Positions 33,596 through 41,869 of a DNA stretch of 64,000 nt are shown in pieces. Position 1 is the stretch's first letter, and each line of letters opens with the position of its first letter. The DNA comes from Sphingomonas sp. DG1-23 (lineage in GTDB: Bacteria > Pseudomonadota > Alphaproteobacteria > Sphingomonadales > Sphingomonadaceae): positions 1-64,000 of the forward strand of contig NZ_JAVAMA010000011.1 in NCBI RefSeq assembly GCF_030730875.1, read 5' to 3'. A model generated the notes under the pieces. It worked only from the letters and a program-made list of their open reading frames with translations, was not told where the DNA came from and made no database searches. The position numbers and the translations under genes were made by a program.

Positions 33596-36520
33596 ATGAC
33601 TGGATCGAGGATTTCGCGCGTGGTTCTGGTCTGCGGCGCGTCTCCATTTGCGCTGCTGCTCGCAACGTATTCGGCACGCGCACAGAGCGCGCCATCCGAT
33701 CCCGCCCCGACCCAAATCCCTGCGGCGGAACAGGAAAGCCAGGAGAACGAGATCGTCGTTACCGGCTTCCGCGCGAGCCTCGGCAGCGCGCTCAACGCCA
33801 AGCGTGCGGAAAGCTCGGCCATCGATGTGATCAAGGCGGAAGACATTGCCGACTTCCCCGACAACAACCTCGCCGAATCGCTCCAGCGCGTTCCGGGCGT
33901 GTCGATCAATCGCGTCGGCGGCGAAGGCCGGGCGATCACGGTGCGCGGCCTTTCGGGAAGCTTCACCCGGGTACGCATCAACGGGATGGAGGCGCAGGCG
34001 ATCTCGGGCGCGACCACGTCCGACCGCGGCACCAACACCGGGCGCGGCTTCGATTTCAACGTCTTCGCTTCCGAACTGTTCAACAATCTGGTGGTCCGCA
34101 AAACCGCCGATGCCGAGACGATCGAGGGCTCGTTGGGCGCGACGGTGGATCTGAACGTCGCCCGGCCGTTCGATTACAAGGACTTCACCTTGGCGGTGGG
34201 GGCGCAGGCCGGGTACAATACGCTCGCCAAGAACGTGGATCCGAAATTCAGCGCGCTCGTGTCGAATACCTGGGAGACCGGGATCGGCCGGATCGGCGTG
34301 CTCGCCTCCGCAGCCTATAGCCGTCGCAATTATTATGAGGATCAGTTCGGCTCCGGCGGCTGGAATCCCGCAACCCAGGACGGCGGCTTCTGCTCGCCGG
34401 TCGGCGTTACGCCGGTATCGCCCGCGCTCAACCCGGCGCAGGGCACGACGGCGACCGACTGCGCGAGCGGCGTGCCACGTCCCGGCGCGGGCGACACCAA
34501 TTATGCGCTGGTCAATCGCTCCACCGTCTTCCTTCCGCGGCTGCCGCGTTATGGGCGCTTCCATCACGATCAGAAGCGCCTCGGGGTGACCGGATCGGTG
34601 CAATGGGAGCCGGCGCCGGGCGTCGAGATCGGCGGCGACCTGCTCTATTCGGATTACAAGGTATTCCGCGAGGAAAATTGGCTCGAGGGCTTTTCGTTCG
34701 CCCGCGCGATCGCCTCACCCAATTTCGGCAAGCCGCAGACCGCGATCCGCGAAGCGATTCTCCGCGAGGCGGGGATCAGCAACACCCAGGGCGTGAATTT
34801 CGGTCAGACCGTCTACGACATCGATTATGGCGTGTTCGACGGCGTCGATGTCCGTTCGGACACCCAATATGACCGCTTCCGCAGCCGCTTCACCCAATAT
34901 TCGCTCTACGGAAAGTTCGACGTCACCGACCGGCTGCGCCTGAACCTGCTCGCGGGCAAGGCAAGCACGAATTACGACCAGACCGAGCAGACCACGTTCC
35001 TGTTCGGCCGCAACAATACCCGCCAGACCGTGGATTTCCGCGAGGATCGCAACCAGCCCACGATCGGCTTCGGCTTCGACGTCACCGATCCGAACCAATA
35101 TACGCTGGCACCCGGCAGCGCCGAGATCCGCGCTGCCCCTTCGTTCATCGACAACGTCAACAAGATGGTCGAGGGCAATTTCGCGTGGAAGGCGACCGAA
35201 GGGTTCACGCTGAAGGGCGGCGTGCATTTCGACCGGTTCGATTTCAGCATCCTGCCCTATCAGCGCGCCAATAATTTCCTCGTGCCGACGCTGAGCGCCG
35301 CCGAACTCGCGAGCATGACGCATCTGGTCAAAGGCTTCGGCGAAGGGATGCGCGAAGGCGTGTTCCCCAGCTCGTGGGTCGCGATCAATTATCAGGATTT
35401 CGCCAGGCAATATGGTCTGGACGATTATAGCGGCACCTTCGCGCTCATCCAGAATCTGGGCGGCACGCGCAAGGTACGCGAGGACGTGGTCTCCGCCTTC
35501 GGTCAGGTGGATTTCGACCTGTCGGAGGCAGGCGCGCCGATCCGCGGCAATGTCGGCATGCGCTATGCCCGCACTTCGCTCGACTCGACCGGCTATTCCA
35601 CCTCGCTCGCCCAGTTCCTGACGGTGCACAATGCCTATGAGGATTGGCTGCCCTCGCTCAATCTGGTCGCAGACCTGACACCGAAGCTGCTGGTGCGCGG
35701 CGCGGTGGCGAAAGTGATCACCCGGCCCGAGCTCGGTTTCCTCAGCCCCGGCGCCAATGTCGTGATCAGCGGCACGCCGAGCGTGAACAGCGGCAATCCG
35801 CTGCTCGAGCCGATCCGCGCCACCACCTATGACGCGGCGATCGAATGGTATTTCGCGCCCAACTCGCTGCTGTCGGCGGCTTATTTCCGGAAGGACATCC
35901 AGTCCTACATCCAGAACCAGGCGCTGCAGATGACCTTCGCCCAGACCGGGCTGCCGCTGAGCCTTCTCGCCAATAGCGGCCTCGACCCCAACGTCTCGAT
36001 CTTCACGGTGAACCAGGCGCGGAACACCCCGGGCGGGCCGCTCGAGGGCTTCGAGATCAACTACCAGCATTCGCTCAGCTTCCTGCCCGGCTTCCTCAGG
36101 AACATGGGCGTGCTGGCCAATTACACGCATGTGAAATCGACGATCACCTATTTCCTCGCGGCGAACGCGAGCAACACCACCGATCGCGACCTGCTCGGCC
36201 TCTCGCGCGATGCGTTCAACGGGACGCTCTACTACGAGGACAGCAAGCTGAGCGCGCGCATATCGGGGTCGTATCGCGGGCCGTACATCATCGCGCTGCC
36301 GGCGAACAATCCGCTCCAGGATCTGGAAGGCGTCGACAAATCGCTGATCTTCGACCTGTCGGTATCGTACCAGCTCACCGATCAGATCAAGTTGAGCTTC
36401 GAGGGGCTCAACCTGTTCGACCGGCCCTATCGCCAATATATCGATTCCGACCGTGACAGCACCTTCGTCTATAGTCACACCGGCGCACAATTCTATCTCG
36501 GCGCGCAATTCCGGTTCTAG
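33596..36520 (+). CDS. TonB-dependent outer-membrane receptor
   Basis: The 974-residue receptor has a signal peptide ending SARAQ, a TonB-box-like EIVVTG at about residues 52-57, and a plug with NLAESLQRVPGVSINRVGGEGRAITVRGLSG. The long barrel ends FYLGAQFRF. GAGAAGG precedes the ATG at 33596. It is of the same subfamily as the receptor at 2927-5782. The neighbours are a MarR-MFS operon and a TetR-MFS pair rather than hydrolases, so the substrate cannot be guessed from context. Confidence 0.9.
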   Translation: MTGSRISRVVLVCGASPFALLLATYSARAQSAPSDPAPTQIPAAEQESQENEIVVTGFRASLGSALNAKRAESSAIDVIKAEDIADFPDNNLAESLQRVPGVSINRVGGEGRAITVRGLSGSFTRVRINGMEAQAISGATTSDRGTNTGRGFDFNVFASELFNNLVVRKTADAETIEGSLGATVDLNVARPFDYKDFTLAVGAQAGYNTLAKNVDPKFSALVSNTWETGIGRIGVLASAAYSRRNYYEDQFGSGGWNPATQDGGFCSPVGVTPVSPALNPAQGTTATDCASGVPRPGAGDTNYALVNRSTVFLPRLPRYGRFHHDQKRLGVTGSVQWEPAPGVEIGGDLLYSDYKVFREENWLEGFSFARAIASPNFGKPQTAIREAILREAGISNTQGVNFGQTVYDIDYGVFDGVDVRSDTQYDRFRSRFTQYSLYGKFDVTDRLRLNLLAGKASTNYDQTEQTTFLFGRNNTRQTVDFREDRNQPTIGFGFDVTDPNQYTLAPGSAEIRAAPSFIDNVNKMVEGNFAWKATEGFTLKGGVHFDRFDFSILPYQRANNFLVPTLSAAELASMTHLVKGFGEGMREGVFPSSWVAINYQDFARQYGLDDYSGTFALIQNLGGTRKVREDVVSAFGQVDFDLSEAGAPIRGNVGMRYARTSLDSTGYSTSLAQFLTVHNAYEDWLPSLNLVADLTPKLLVRGAVAKVITRPELGFLSPGANVVISGTPSVNSGNPLLEPIRATTYDAAIEWYFAPNSLLSAAYFRKDIQSYIQNQALQMTFAQTGLPLSLLANSGLDPNVSIFTVNQARNTPGGPLEGFEINYQHSLSFLPGFLRNMGVLANYTHVKSTITYFLAANASNTTDRDLLGLSRDAFNGTLYYEDSKLSARISGSYRGPYIIALPANNPLQDLEGVDKSLIFDLSVSYQLTDQIKLSFEGLNLFDRPYRQYIDSDRDSTFVYSHTGAQFYLGAQFRF

Positions 36521-36530
36521 CGCGATCCGC

Positions 36531-36571
36531 GGCCGGCAGCGCGGTGGCCCAACGCCATCGCGCTACCGGCC
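36531..36571. terminator. Long hairpin between convergent TonB-receptor and tetR genes
   Basis: GGCCGGCAGCGCGGTGGC and GCCATCGCGCTACCGGCC form an 18-bp stem with one mismatch and one wobble pair around a 5-base loop. It fills most of the 72-base convergent gap. No T run follows on either strand, but its position fits a bidirectional transcription barrier. Confidence 0.5.
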
Positions 36572-36592
36572 GGAGCGATCTTGTGAAAGGGG

Positions 36593-37180
36593 TCAGCGGC
36601 GCAGCCGCTCCAGCAACGCCCGGAACGCGGCGATCGCGCGCTGCGAGGTCGCCTGCGGATCATCGGCGTTGGCGATCCACTGGGCGGCATTGGCGGACGC
36701 GCCGGATATCAGCCGCGCGGCCGCCTCGGCGTCGACCGGCGCGATGACGCCGTCAGCCTGCAATTGCACGAGGCTGGCGCGGATCGCAGCGACGCAGCCC
36801 GCGGCGCTCGACCAGCGCGACGGATCGCCGAGCACTGCGGGTCCGTCGCGCAGGATGATACGCTGGATCTCGGGATCGAGCGCCATTTCGAGATAGGCGA
36901 CATTTTCGTCGATGAATGCCTGCCACGGCGTTTCCGCGCGCCACGCCACTTCGGCCAGCCGCTCCGCCATCTCGGCATCGATCTGATGCATCACCGCTTC
37001 GAACAGGCCCGATTTGCCGCCGAAGTGATGATAAAGCGCACCGCGCGTCAGACCCGCCTCGGCGGTGAAATCATCCATCGAAGCGTCGGCATAGCCCTTG
37101 TCAGCAAAGGCCCGCCGTCCCGCGGCGATCAGACGGCCGCGGGTTTCCTCGATCATTTCGGCGCGAGTCTTTCGCCCCAT
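36593..37180 (-). CDS. TetR-family transcriptional regulator
   Basis: The 195-residue protein has a TetR N-terminal HTH (SMDDFTAEAGLTRGALYHHF, about residues 33-52) followed by FGGKSGLFEAVM. The all-helical ligand domain ends in ALLERLRR. The ATG at 37180 keeps the HTH at the usual distance from the start. It is divergent from an MFS gene. Two palindromic sites in the gap fit a repressor that controls both itself and the transporter. Confidence 0.9.
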   Translation of the reverse strand: MGRKTRAEMIEETRGRLIAAGRRAFADKGYADASMDDFTAEAGLTRGALYHHFGGKSGLFEAVMHQIDAEMAERLAEVAWRAETPWQAFIDENVAYLEMALDPEIQRIILRDGPAVLGDPSRWSSAAGCVAAIRASLVQLQADGVIAPVDAEAAARLISGASANAAQWIANADDPQATSQRAIAAFRALLERLRR

Positions 37181-37214
37181 GGCTTTCGCTCCCGCTCCCC
37201 AGGGATATGCATTG

Positions 37215-37261
37215 ACATACGTTGCGTATGTCTTCACATGATTCACATACGACACGTATGT
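37215..37261. promoter_or_regulatory. Two tandem TetR-type operators
   Basis: ACATACGTTGCGTATGT (37215-37231) and ACATACGACACGTATGT (37245-37261) share perfect 7-bp arms (ACATACG/CGTATGT) around a 3-base spacer. Their centres are 30 bases apart, about three helical turns, so two dimers would bind the same face. They lie between the divergent tetR and MFS starts. Confidence 0.8.
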
Positions 37262-37298
37262 ACGTGATATCGGCGTCGCCGCCAACAGGGATGCGAAA

Positions 37299-38480
37299 AT
37301 GGGCAATCCGTACGAGGCTATTTTCCGGGTGCGGGGAACCAGGGGGTTTGCCGCGGCCGCCTTCGTAGCCCGGCTGCCGGTCGCGATGGCGCCGATCGGC
37401 ATCGTCACGATGCTGTCCGAATCGCGCGGCGGATATTGGCTGGCGGGTGCGGTCGCCGCGACCTTCACGCTCGCCAACGCGCTCGCCGCACCGCACATCT
37501 CCCGGCTCGTCGATCGGTTCGGGCAGTTTCGCCTCCTCGTTCCGACGACCACGGTGTCGGTTCTCGGCTTTGCACTGCTGCTGAGCGCGACGCATCGCGG
37601 ATGGCCGGCCTGGGCGCTGTTCGGGGCGGCCTTGCTCGCCGCGGCGATGCCCAGCATCTCGGCGATGGTCCGCGCGCGCTGGACCGCATTGTTCGGGGAT
37701 CGCGACGAGCTCAATACGGCGTTCGCGTTCGAATCCGCGGCGGACGAATTGGTCTATATCGCCGGAGCCTCGCTGTCGGTCGGGCTCAGCGTGGCCTTGT
37801 TCCCCGAAGCGGGCGTGCTCGCCTCGACCATCATCCTCGCGGTGGGAACCATCGCTTTCGTCGCGCAGCGCGGCACCGAGCCGCCGCTGCGGACAGAGGA
37901 AGGCGAAGCGCAACGTTCGGCGATCCTGCTACGTCCGGTCCAGCTGATCACCCTCGCCATGGTGTTCGTCGGCGCCATCTTCGCGACCGCGGAGGTGACC
38001 ACCGTCGCCCTGACCCGCGAGCTCGGCCGCCCCGGCGCGGCGAGCCTGATCATCGGCGTCTATGCGGTCGGCTCCTTCATCGTCGGGGTGATCCTCGGCG
38101 GATTGCACCTCAAGGCGCCGCTGCATCGACAGTTGCTCGCCGCGGTCGGCGCGCTGCTGGTGACGACAATTCCCTTACTCCTCGCCGATTCGGTGCCGCT
38201 GCTCGCGGCCACGGTCCTGCTCAGCGGCATGGCGGTCTCGCCGACCTTCATCACTGCCTTTGGCCTCGTCGCACGCCGGGTAGCGCCCGCGGCGCTGACC
38301 GAGGGGATGACCTGGGTCGGAACGGGGATCGGCATCGGCATGGCGCTGGGGGCGTTCGTATCCGGCGGCGTGGTCGACAATTTCGGCGCGCGCAGCGGAT
38401 TCTGGGTGTCGGTCGCCGCCGCGACCATCGCGCTCTCGATCGTCGTGCTGGGCCAGCGGAGGCTGGCCGGCCCGCGCTGA
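37299..38480 (+). CDS. MFS efflux-type transporter
   Basis: The 393-residue protein has about 12 hydrophobic segments in the pattern of small drug or sugar efflux MFS proteins, with RLVDRFGQFRLLV in loop 2-3 and GMTWVGTGIGIGMALGAFVSGGVVDNFGARSGFW near the end. It is divergent from a TetR regulator with two operators in between, the classic layout of an inducible efflux pump. The exported compound is unknown. Confidence 0.85.
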   Translation: MGNPYEAIFRVRGTRGFAAAAFVARLPVAMAPIGIVTMLSESRGGYWLAGAVAATFTLANALAAPHISRLVDRFGQFRLLVPTTTVSVLGFALLLSATHRGWPAWALFGAALLAAAMPSISAMVRARWTALFGDRDELNTAFAFESAADELVYIAGASLSVGLSVALFPEAGVLASTIILAVGTIAFVAQRGTEPPLRTEEGEAQRSAILLRPVQLITLAMVFVGAIFATAEVTTVALTRELGRPGAASLIIGVYAVGSFIVGVILGGLHLKAPLHRQLLAAVGALLVTTIPLLLADSVPLLAATVLLSGMAVSPTFITAFGLVARRVAPAALTEGMTWVGTGIGIGMALGAFVSGGVVDNFGARSGFWVSVAAATIALSIVVLGQRRLAGPR

Positions 38481-38576
38481 TCGCTTCGGCGACCATCCTC
38501 TCCATTGACCGGCCGCACGCGCGCGCGTCATCATGCGATTGCGTCGGCCCGGCCGCGCAGAGGGAGGCGTTCCGCG

Positions 38577-38963
38577 ATGCCGCTTCAGATGACTACCGGC
38601 GCGATGATGGCGTGCAGCTTCGGCGCCGCGCCGAGCACGCTCAACGTACTTCCGGCCAATCGGGTAATGGCGGGGAATGTGCCCGCAGCGACGATCATGG
38701 ACCATGCTCCGATGGTCAACATCCCGCCGTTCGGCATGTGCAGCAGCCCGGCCAACCCGACGGTCATCGCCGCCACCGCCGCGGCTCTGGGAGTGCTGAC
38801 ACCGATGCCCTGCGTGCCCGCGACGCCGGCGCCCTGGGCCCCGGGCGTGCCGACGACGATGATCGGCAACATGCCCGCGCTCAACGACACCTGTAAATTG
38901 ATGTGCGTGTGGGGCGGCGTGATCCAGTTCACCGCACCGGGACAAACCACAGTACAGGTCTGA
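38577..38963 (+). CDS. DUF4280 (PAAR-like) protein, probable T6SS spike tip
   Basis: The 128-residue protein has the Cys/Pro/Met-rich DUF4280 pattern: TGAMMACSFGAAPS, VNIPPFGMCSSPANP, TPMPCVPATPAPW and CMCVWGG-like KLMCVWGGVIQF. The family is PAAR-like and is thought to cap VgrG or contractile-injection spikes. GGAGG precedes the ATG at 38577. It is the first gene on the strand of the T6SS cluster, 128 bases before tssJ, so a spike-tip role is likely. Assignment to the DUF4280 family is by recognised pattern, not by a search. Confidence 0.8.
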   Translation: MPLQMTTGAMMACSFGAAPSTLNVLPANRVMAGNVPAATIMDHAPMVNIPPFGMCSSPANPTVIAATAAALGVLTPMPCVPATPAPWAPGVPTTMIGNMPALNDTCKLMCVWGGVIQFTAPGQTTVQV

Positions 38964-39091
38964 TTTCCCGCCGAATCTTTTCCGACGGATCATTGTCGAT
39001 TCCATTTCGGCCATGGATGTTATGCGTTGGCGCGCCCCTATTTTGCAGTTAAGCTGTCTCAAAAGGGGATTGTCGGGCTTTGCGGGGGCAC

Positions 39092-39598
39092 ATGAGTAAA
39101 GTGCAGCGATCGGCATGCACCGCCGTGGCGGGCAAGCGAGCGATCGTGGGCACCACGCTGTTCTTGGCGCTCGCGACTCTCTCCGGTTGCAAGACTCCGT
39201 CGTTCCTTTGCTTCAAATCATCGGGGCTGGGCCAGATCGTCCTGCTCAATTCGGACCCGAGCAACAATGGCGGCCGACCGATCGCGGTCGACCTGGTTTT
39301 CGTCACCGACAAGAAGGTGCTGCAGGCGATCGCGAAGTTGAAGGCAAGCGAGTATTTCGCGCTACGTGAACAGTTTCGTCGTGATTTCACCAAGGGTTAC
39401 GAGATTCAGTCGTGGGAGCTCACGCCGGGGCAATTCGACGGGCCCAAATCCACCTCCGCGCCGTGCAACCTCGTGGGGACCCTGGTCTTCGCCGACTATT
39501 CCAGCGAGGGCGACCACCGCATTTCGATCGGCAAGGTTAGATCGGGAACGGTCGTGCTGGGCGCCGAAGACCTCAAATGGGTTCCCGAGAAGAGATAG
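39092..39598 (+). CDS. tssJ: T6SS outer-membrane lipoprotein TssJ
   Basis: The 168-residue protein has a lipoprotein signal with lipobox LSGC, followed by a beta-rich domain with IVLLNSDPSNNGGRPIAVDLVFVTD, typical of TssJ/VasD. TssJ anchors the TssM periplasmic domain to the outer membrane in the membrane complex. The ATG at 39092 is used; a TTG at 39080 is less likely. tssK follows within 5 bases. Confidence 0.85.
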   Translation: MSKVQRSACTAVAGKRAIVGTTLFLALATLSGCKTPSFLCFKSSGLGQIVLLNSDPSNNGGRPIAVDLVFVTDKKVLQAIAKLKASEYFALREQFRRDFTKGYEIQSWELTPGQFDGPKSTSAPCNLVGTLVFADYSSEGDHRISIGKVRSGTVVLGAEDLKWVPEKR

Positions 39599-39602
39599 AG
39601 TG

Positions 39603-41075
39603 ATGCCAATCGACCCGCGCGTAATTCCGGACATGCTCCACTGGTACGAGGGCATGTTGCTGATGCCCGAACACTTCCAGTCGGCCAATCGGCGGCAGGA
39701 AGCGCTGGGCGGGTATCTGGCGCAGGCTTGTGCGCCCTATCCCTGGGGCGTGCGGACGATCGAGACCGAGCTTCGCGACGGCATTCTGATCGTGCGGAAA
39801 CTTGAGGCGGTGCTCCCCGACGGGCTCGTCGTGCGGCATTTCGAGGAGGATCCCGAGACGCTCCCGCTCGAGATCGACCTAAAGCGTCAAAAGCCCAATC
39901 TCGAGCCCCAGAAGAAGCTCGCGGTCCATCTTGTGGTGCCGGCCTGGAGCGATCAGATGGTGGCGCAGGAAGGACCCGACGCGGGCACGCTGGCGCGCTA
40001 TCGATCGGTCCGCGGCGCCCGGCTCGAACGCGACGACGATCCGGGGCTGAACGAACCTGCGCTCGAGGCGATGCGCGAACGGCCTTGGCTGCGCCCAATC
40101 CTGCGGCTCTACGTCACCGACGGACCGCTGATCCGGCCGCCGGGCAAATATGTCAGCATGCCGATCGCACGCGTCTATCTGAACGCGGAATCGACGATCG
40201 TCGCCGATCGGTACGAGCCACCGCGGCTCACCATCGCCGGCGCCCGCGAATTGATGGCCTGCGCGCGCGACGTCGCCGCCGAGCTTCGCGGCAAGGCGCG
40301 ATTGCTCAACGACCGGCTGCAGCGCGACGGCGGGCTCCCCGATCGTCAGGCGAGCGAGGCCGCGCCGACGATCGAGATGCAGCTCCGGCTCATCGCCCGC
40401 CGTTTTCAGGCACTGCAGCACAATGTCGAGAACCTTCAGGCACTGGTGCGCACGGTTCCCCGTCTGGAGGCGCTGACCAAGGACGCGCAGACCCATCCGC
40501 TCCCGCTCTATTACGCGCTGTGCGACGTGGTCGGCGACATGGCGCTGCTGGGGGGCGAACTCAACCTGCCCGAGATTCCGGCCTACACGCATGCCGACCC
40601 GCTGGCCGCGTTCGACTTTCTCGAGCGTCACATCTTCTGCATGGCGGCGTCGCTCAACCAGAAATTCCGCGTCCTCGCATTCGAGCGCGTGACCCCCGGC
40701 CGCTTCGAGCTGGCATTCAAGGCGCAGGACCTGCCCGATCGCTTCGTCCTCGGGGCCGTGCGCGGCAAGGGTACCCCGGCGAGCCCGGTCAAGGAATGGA
40801 TGACCAAGTCGATGATCGCGACCGACGAGCAGCGGCTCGATCTCAAGCTCCGCCGGGTCGGCGGCGCCCCGCGCCAGCCGATCGACCGTGATGAAACGCT
40901 CGATCTGGTCGCGCCGGCGATGACCAGCCTGTTCCGGGTCGAGGCCGAGCCCGATACGATCGATCCCGCCGGCGGCACGCTCGTCGTCGAGCACAATAAC
41001 GGCGAAGCGCCGATCGCATTGCTGCTCTATCTGCCGCGCGACGTAGGCGAACCGGCCGCCGTTCCGGCGCCATGA
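39603..41075 (+). CDS. tssK: T6SS baseplate protein TssK
   Basis: The 490-residue protein opens with the TssK/VasE signature HWYEGMLLMPEHFQSANRR. The length suits the family. TssK trimers link the baseplate to the TssJLM membrane complex in the cytoplasm. The ATG at 39603 closely follows the tssJ stop, and tssL overlaps its stop as ATGA. Confidence 0.93.
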   Translation: MPIDPRVIPDMLHWYEGMLLMPEHFQSANRRQEALGGYLAQACAPYPWGVRTIETELRDGILIVRKLEAVLPDGLVVRHFEEDPETLPLEIDLKRQKPNLEPQKKLAVHLVVPAWSDQMVAQEGPDAGTLARYRSVRGARLERDDDPGLNEPALEAMRERPWLRPILRLYVTDGPLIRPPGKYVSMPIARVYLNAESTIVADRYEPPRLTIAGARELMACARDVAAELRGKARLLNDRLQRDGGLPDRQASEAAPTIEMQLRLIARRFQALQHNVENLQALVRTVPRLEALTKDAQTHPLPLYYALCDVVGDMALLGGELNLPEIPAYTHADPLAAFDFLERHIFCMAASLNQKFRVLAFERVTPGRFELAFKAQDLPDRFVLGAVRGKGTPASPVKEWMTKSMIATDEQRLDLKLRRVGGAPRQPIDRDETLDLVAPAMTSLFRVEAEPDTIDPAGGTLVVEHNNGEAPIALLLYLPRDVGEPAAVPAP

Positions 41076-41869
41076 AAGCCATTCTGCTCGCGCCGCAGGA
41101 GCAGATCGCGGCCGAACAGTTTCGATCCTTCTACGCGCGGCTCGTCGAGCTGCGCGACGCGGTTCTGTCGCCCGCTCCGCCAGCGATGCCAGAAGGCGCT
41201 TCCGAGCCGATACTGTTCCATCGCCCGACGATCGAGGATGTCCGCGCCGCGCTCCGCCAGGCGATCCTCGCCGCCGGCTATCGGCCCGAGGATGACCTCG
41301 GCGCCGCGGTGGACCCCGGCTATGTGATGGCCGCGGTCGCCGACGAAGTGCTGTTGATCCAGTGCCTCGACTGGCCCGAACACGAAGCCTGGACCGATCT
41401 GCCGCTCGAGGCGATCCTCTATGGCACCTCGCTCGCCGGCGATCGGATCTTCGAAGCGGCGCAGGAACTGATCGCCCGCCGGCGGGACGATCCGCGAACC
41501 GCCACGGTGATCCTGCTCGCCTTCATGACGGGCTTCCGTGGCCGGTATCATGGACGCGACGATCGCGGAATCATCGCGGCGATGGAGCAAGGGCTCTACC
41601 AGCTCGTCTGTCGCCGTCCCTATGTGGCGGGCGACCCGGCGCCCTATGCCGCGCCCAATCTCAACGCGACCACGCTGATCGGGCAGAGCATGCGACCGCT
41701 TCCGGTGCTCTGGCCATGGCTGGTGGCGCTGACGGCGGTGCTGCTAGCCTATCTGCCGCTCAGCCACCTCATCTGGTGGTCCGACGTGCGCAAGATCGAC
41801 AAGGTCGCCGACTCGATCGTCGAGCTTCACGAGAATAACGAGCGACGCTCGAGGGAAACGATCCAGTGA
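41072..41869 (+). CDS. tssL: T6SS membrane-complex protein TssL (DotU/ImpK family)
   Basis: The 265-residue protein has the DotU-type cytoplasmic helical domain (FRSFYARLVELRDAV, AVADEVLLIQCLDWPEHEAW, LTGFRGRY-like MTGFRGRY). A single C-terminal membrane segment follows (PWLVALTAVLLAYLPLSHLIWW). There is no OmpA-like peptidoglycan-binding extension, so it is the short form. Stop and start codons overlap with both neighbours. Confidence 0.92.
   Translation: MKAILLAPQEQIAAEQFRSFYARLVELRDAVLSPAPPAMPEGASEPILFHRPTIEDVRAALRQAILAAGYRPEDDLGAAVDPGYVMAAVADEVLLIQCLDWPEHEAWTDLPLEAILYGTSLAGDRIFEAAQELIARRRDDPRTATVILLAFMTGFRGRYHGRDDRGIIAAMEQGLYQLVCRRPYVAGDPAPYAAPNLNATTLIGQSMRPLPVLWPWLVALTAVLLAYLPLSHLIWWSDVRKIDKVADSIVELHENNERRSRETIQ

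Noticed and set aside
39024..39048. Possible sigma54 promoter (TTGGCGCG...TTTTGCA) upstream of tssJ
   Set aside because: There are 14 bases between the GG and GC elements instead of the required 10, so it does not fit.
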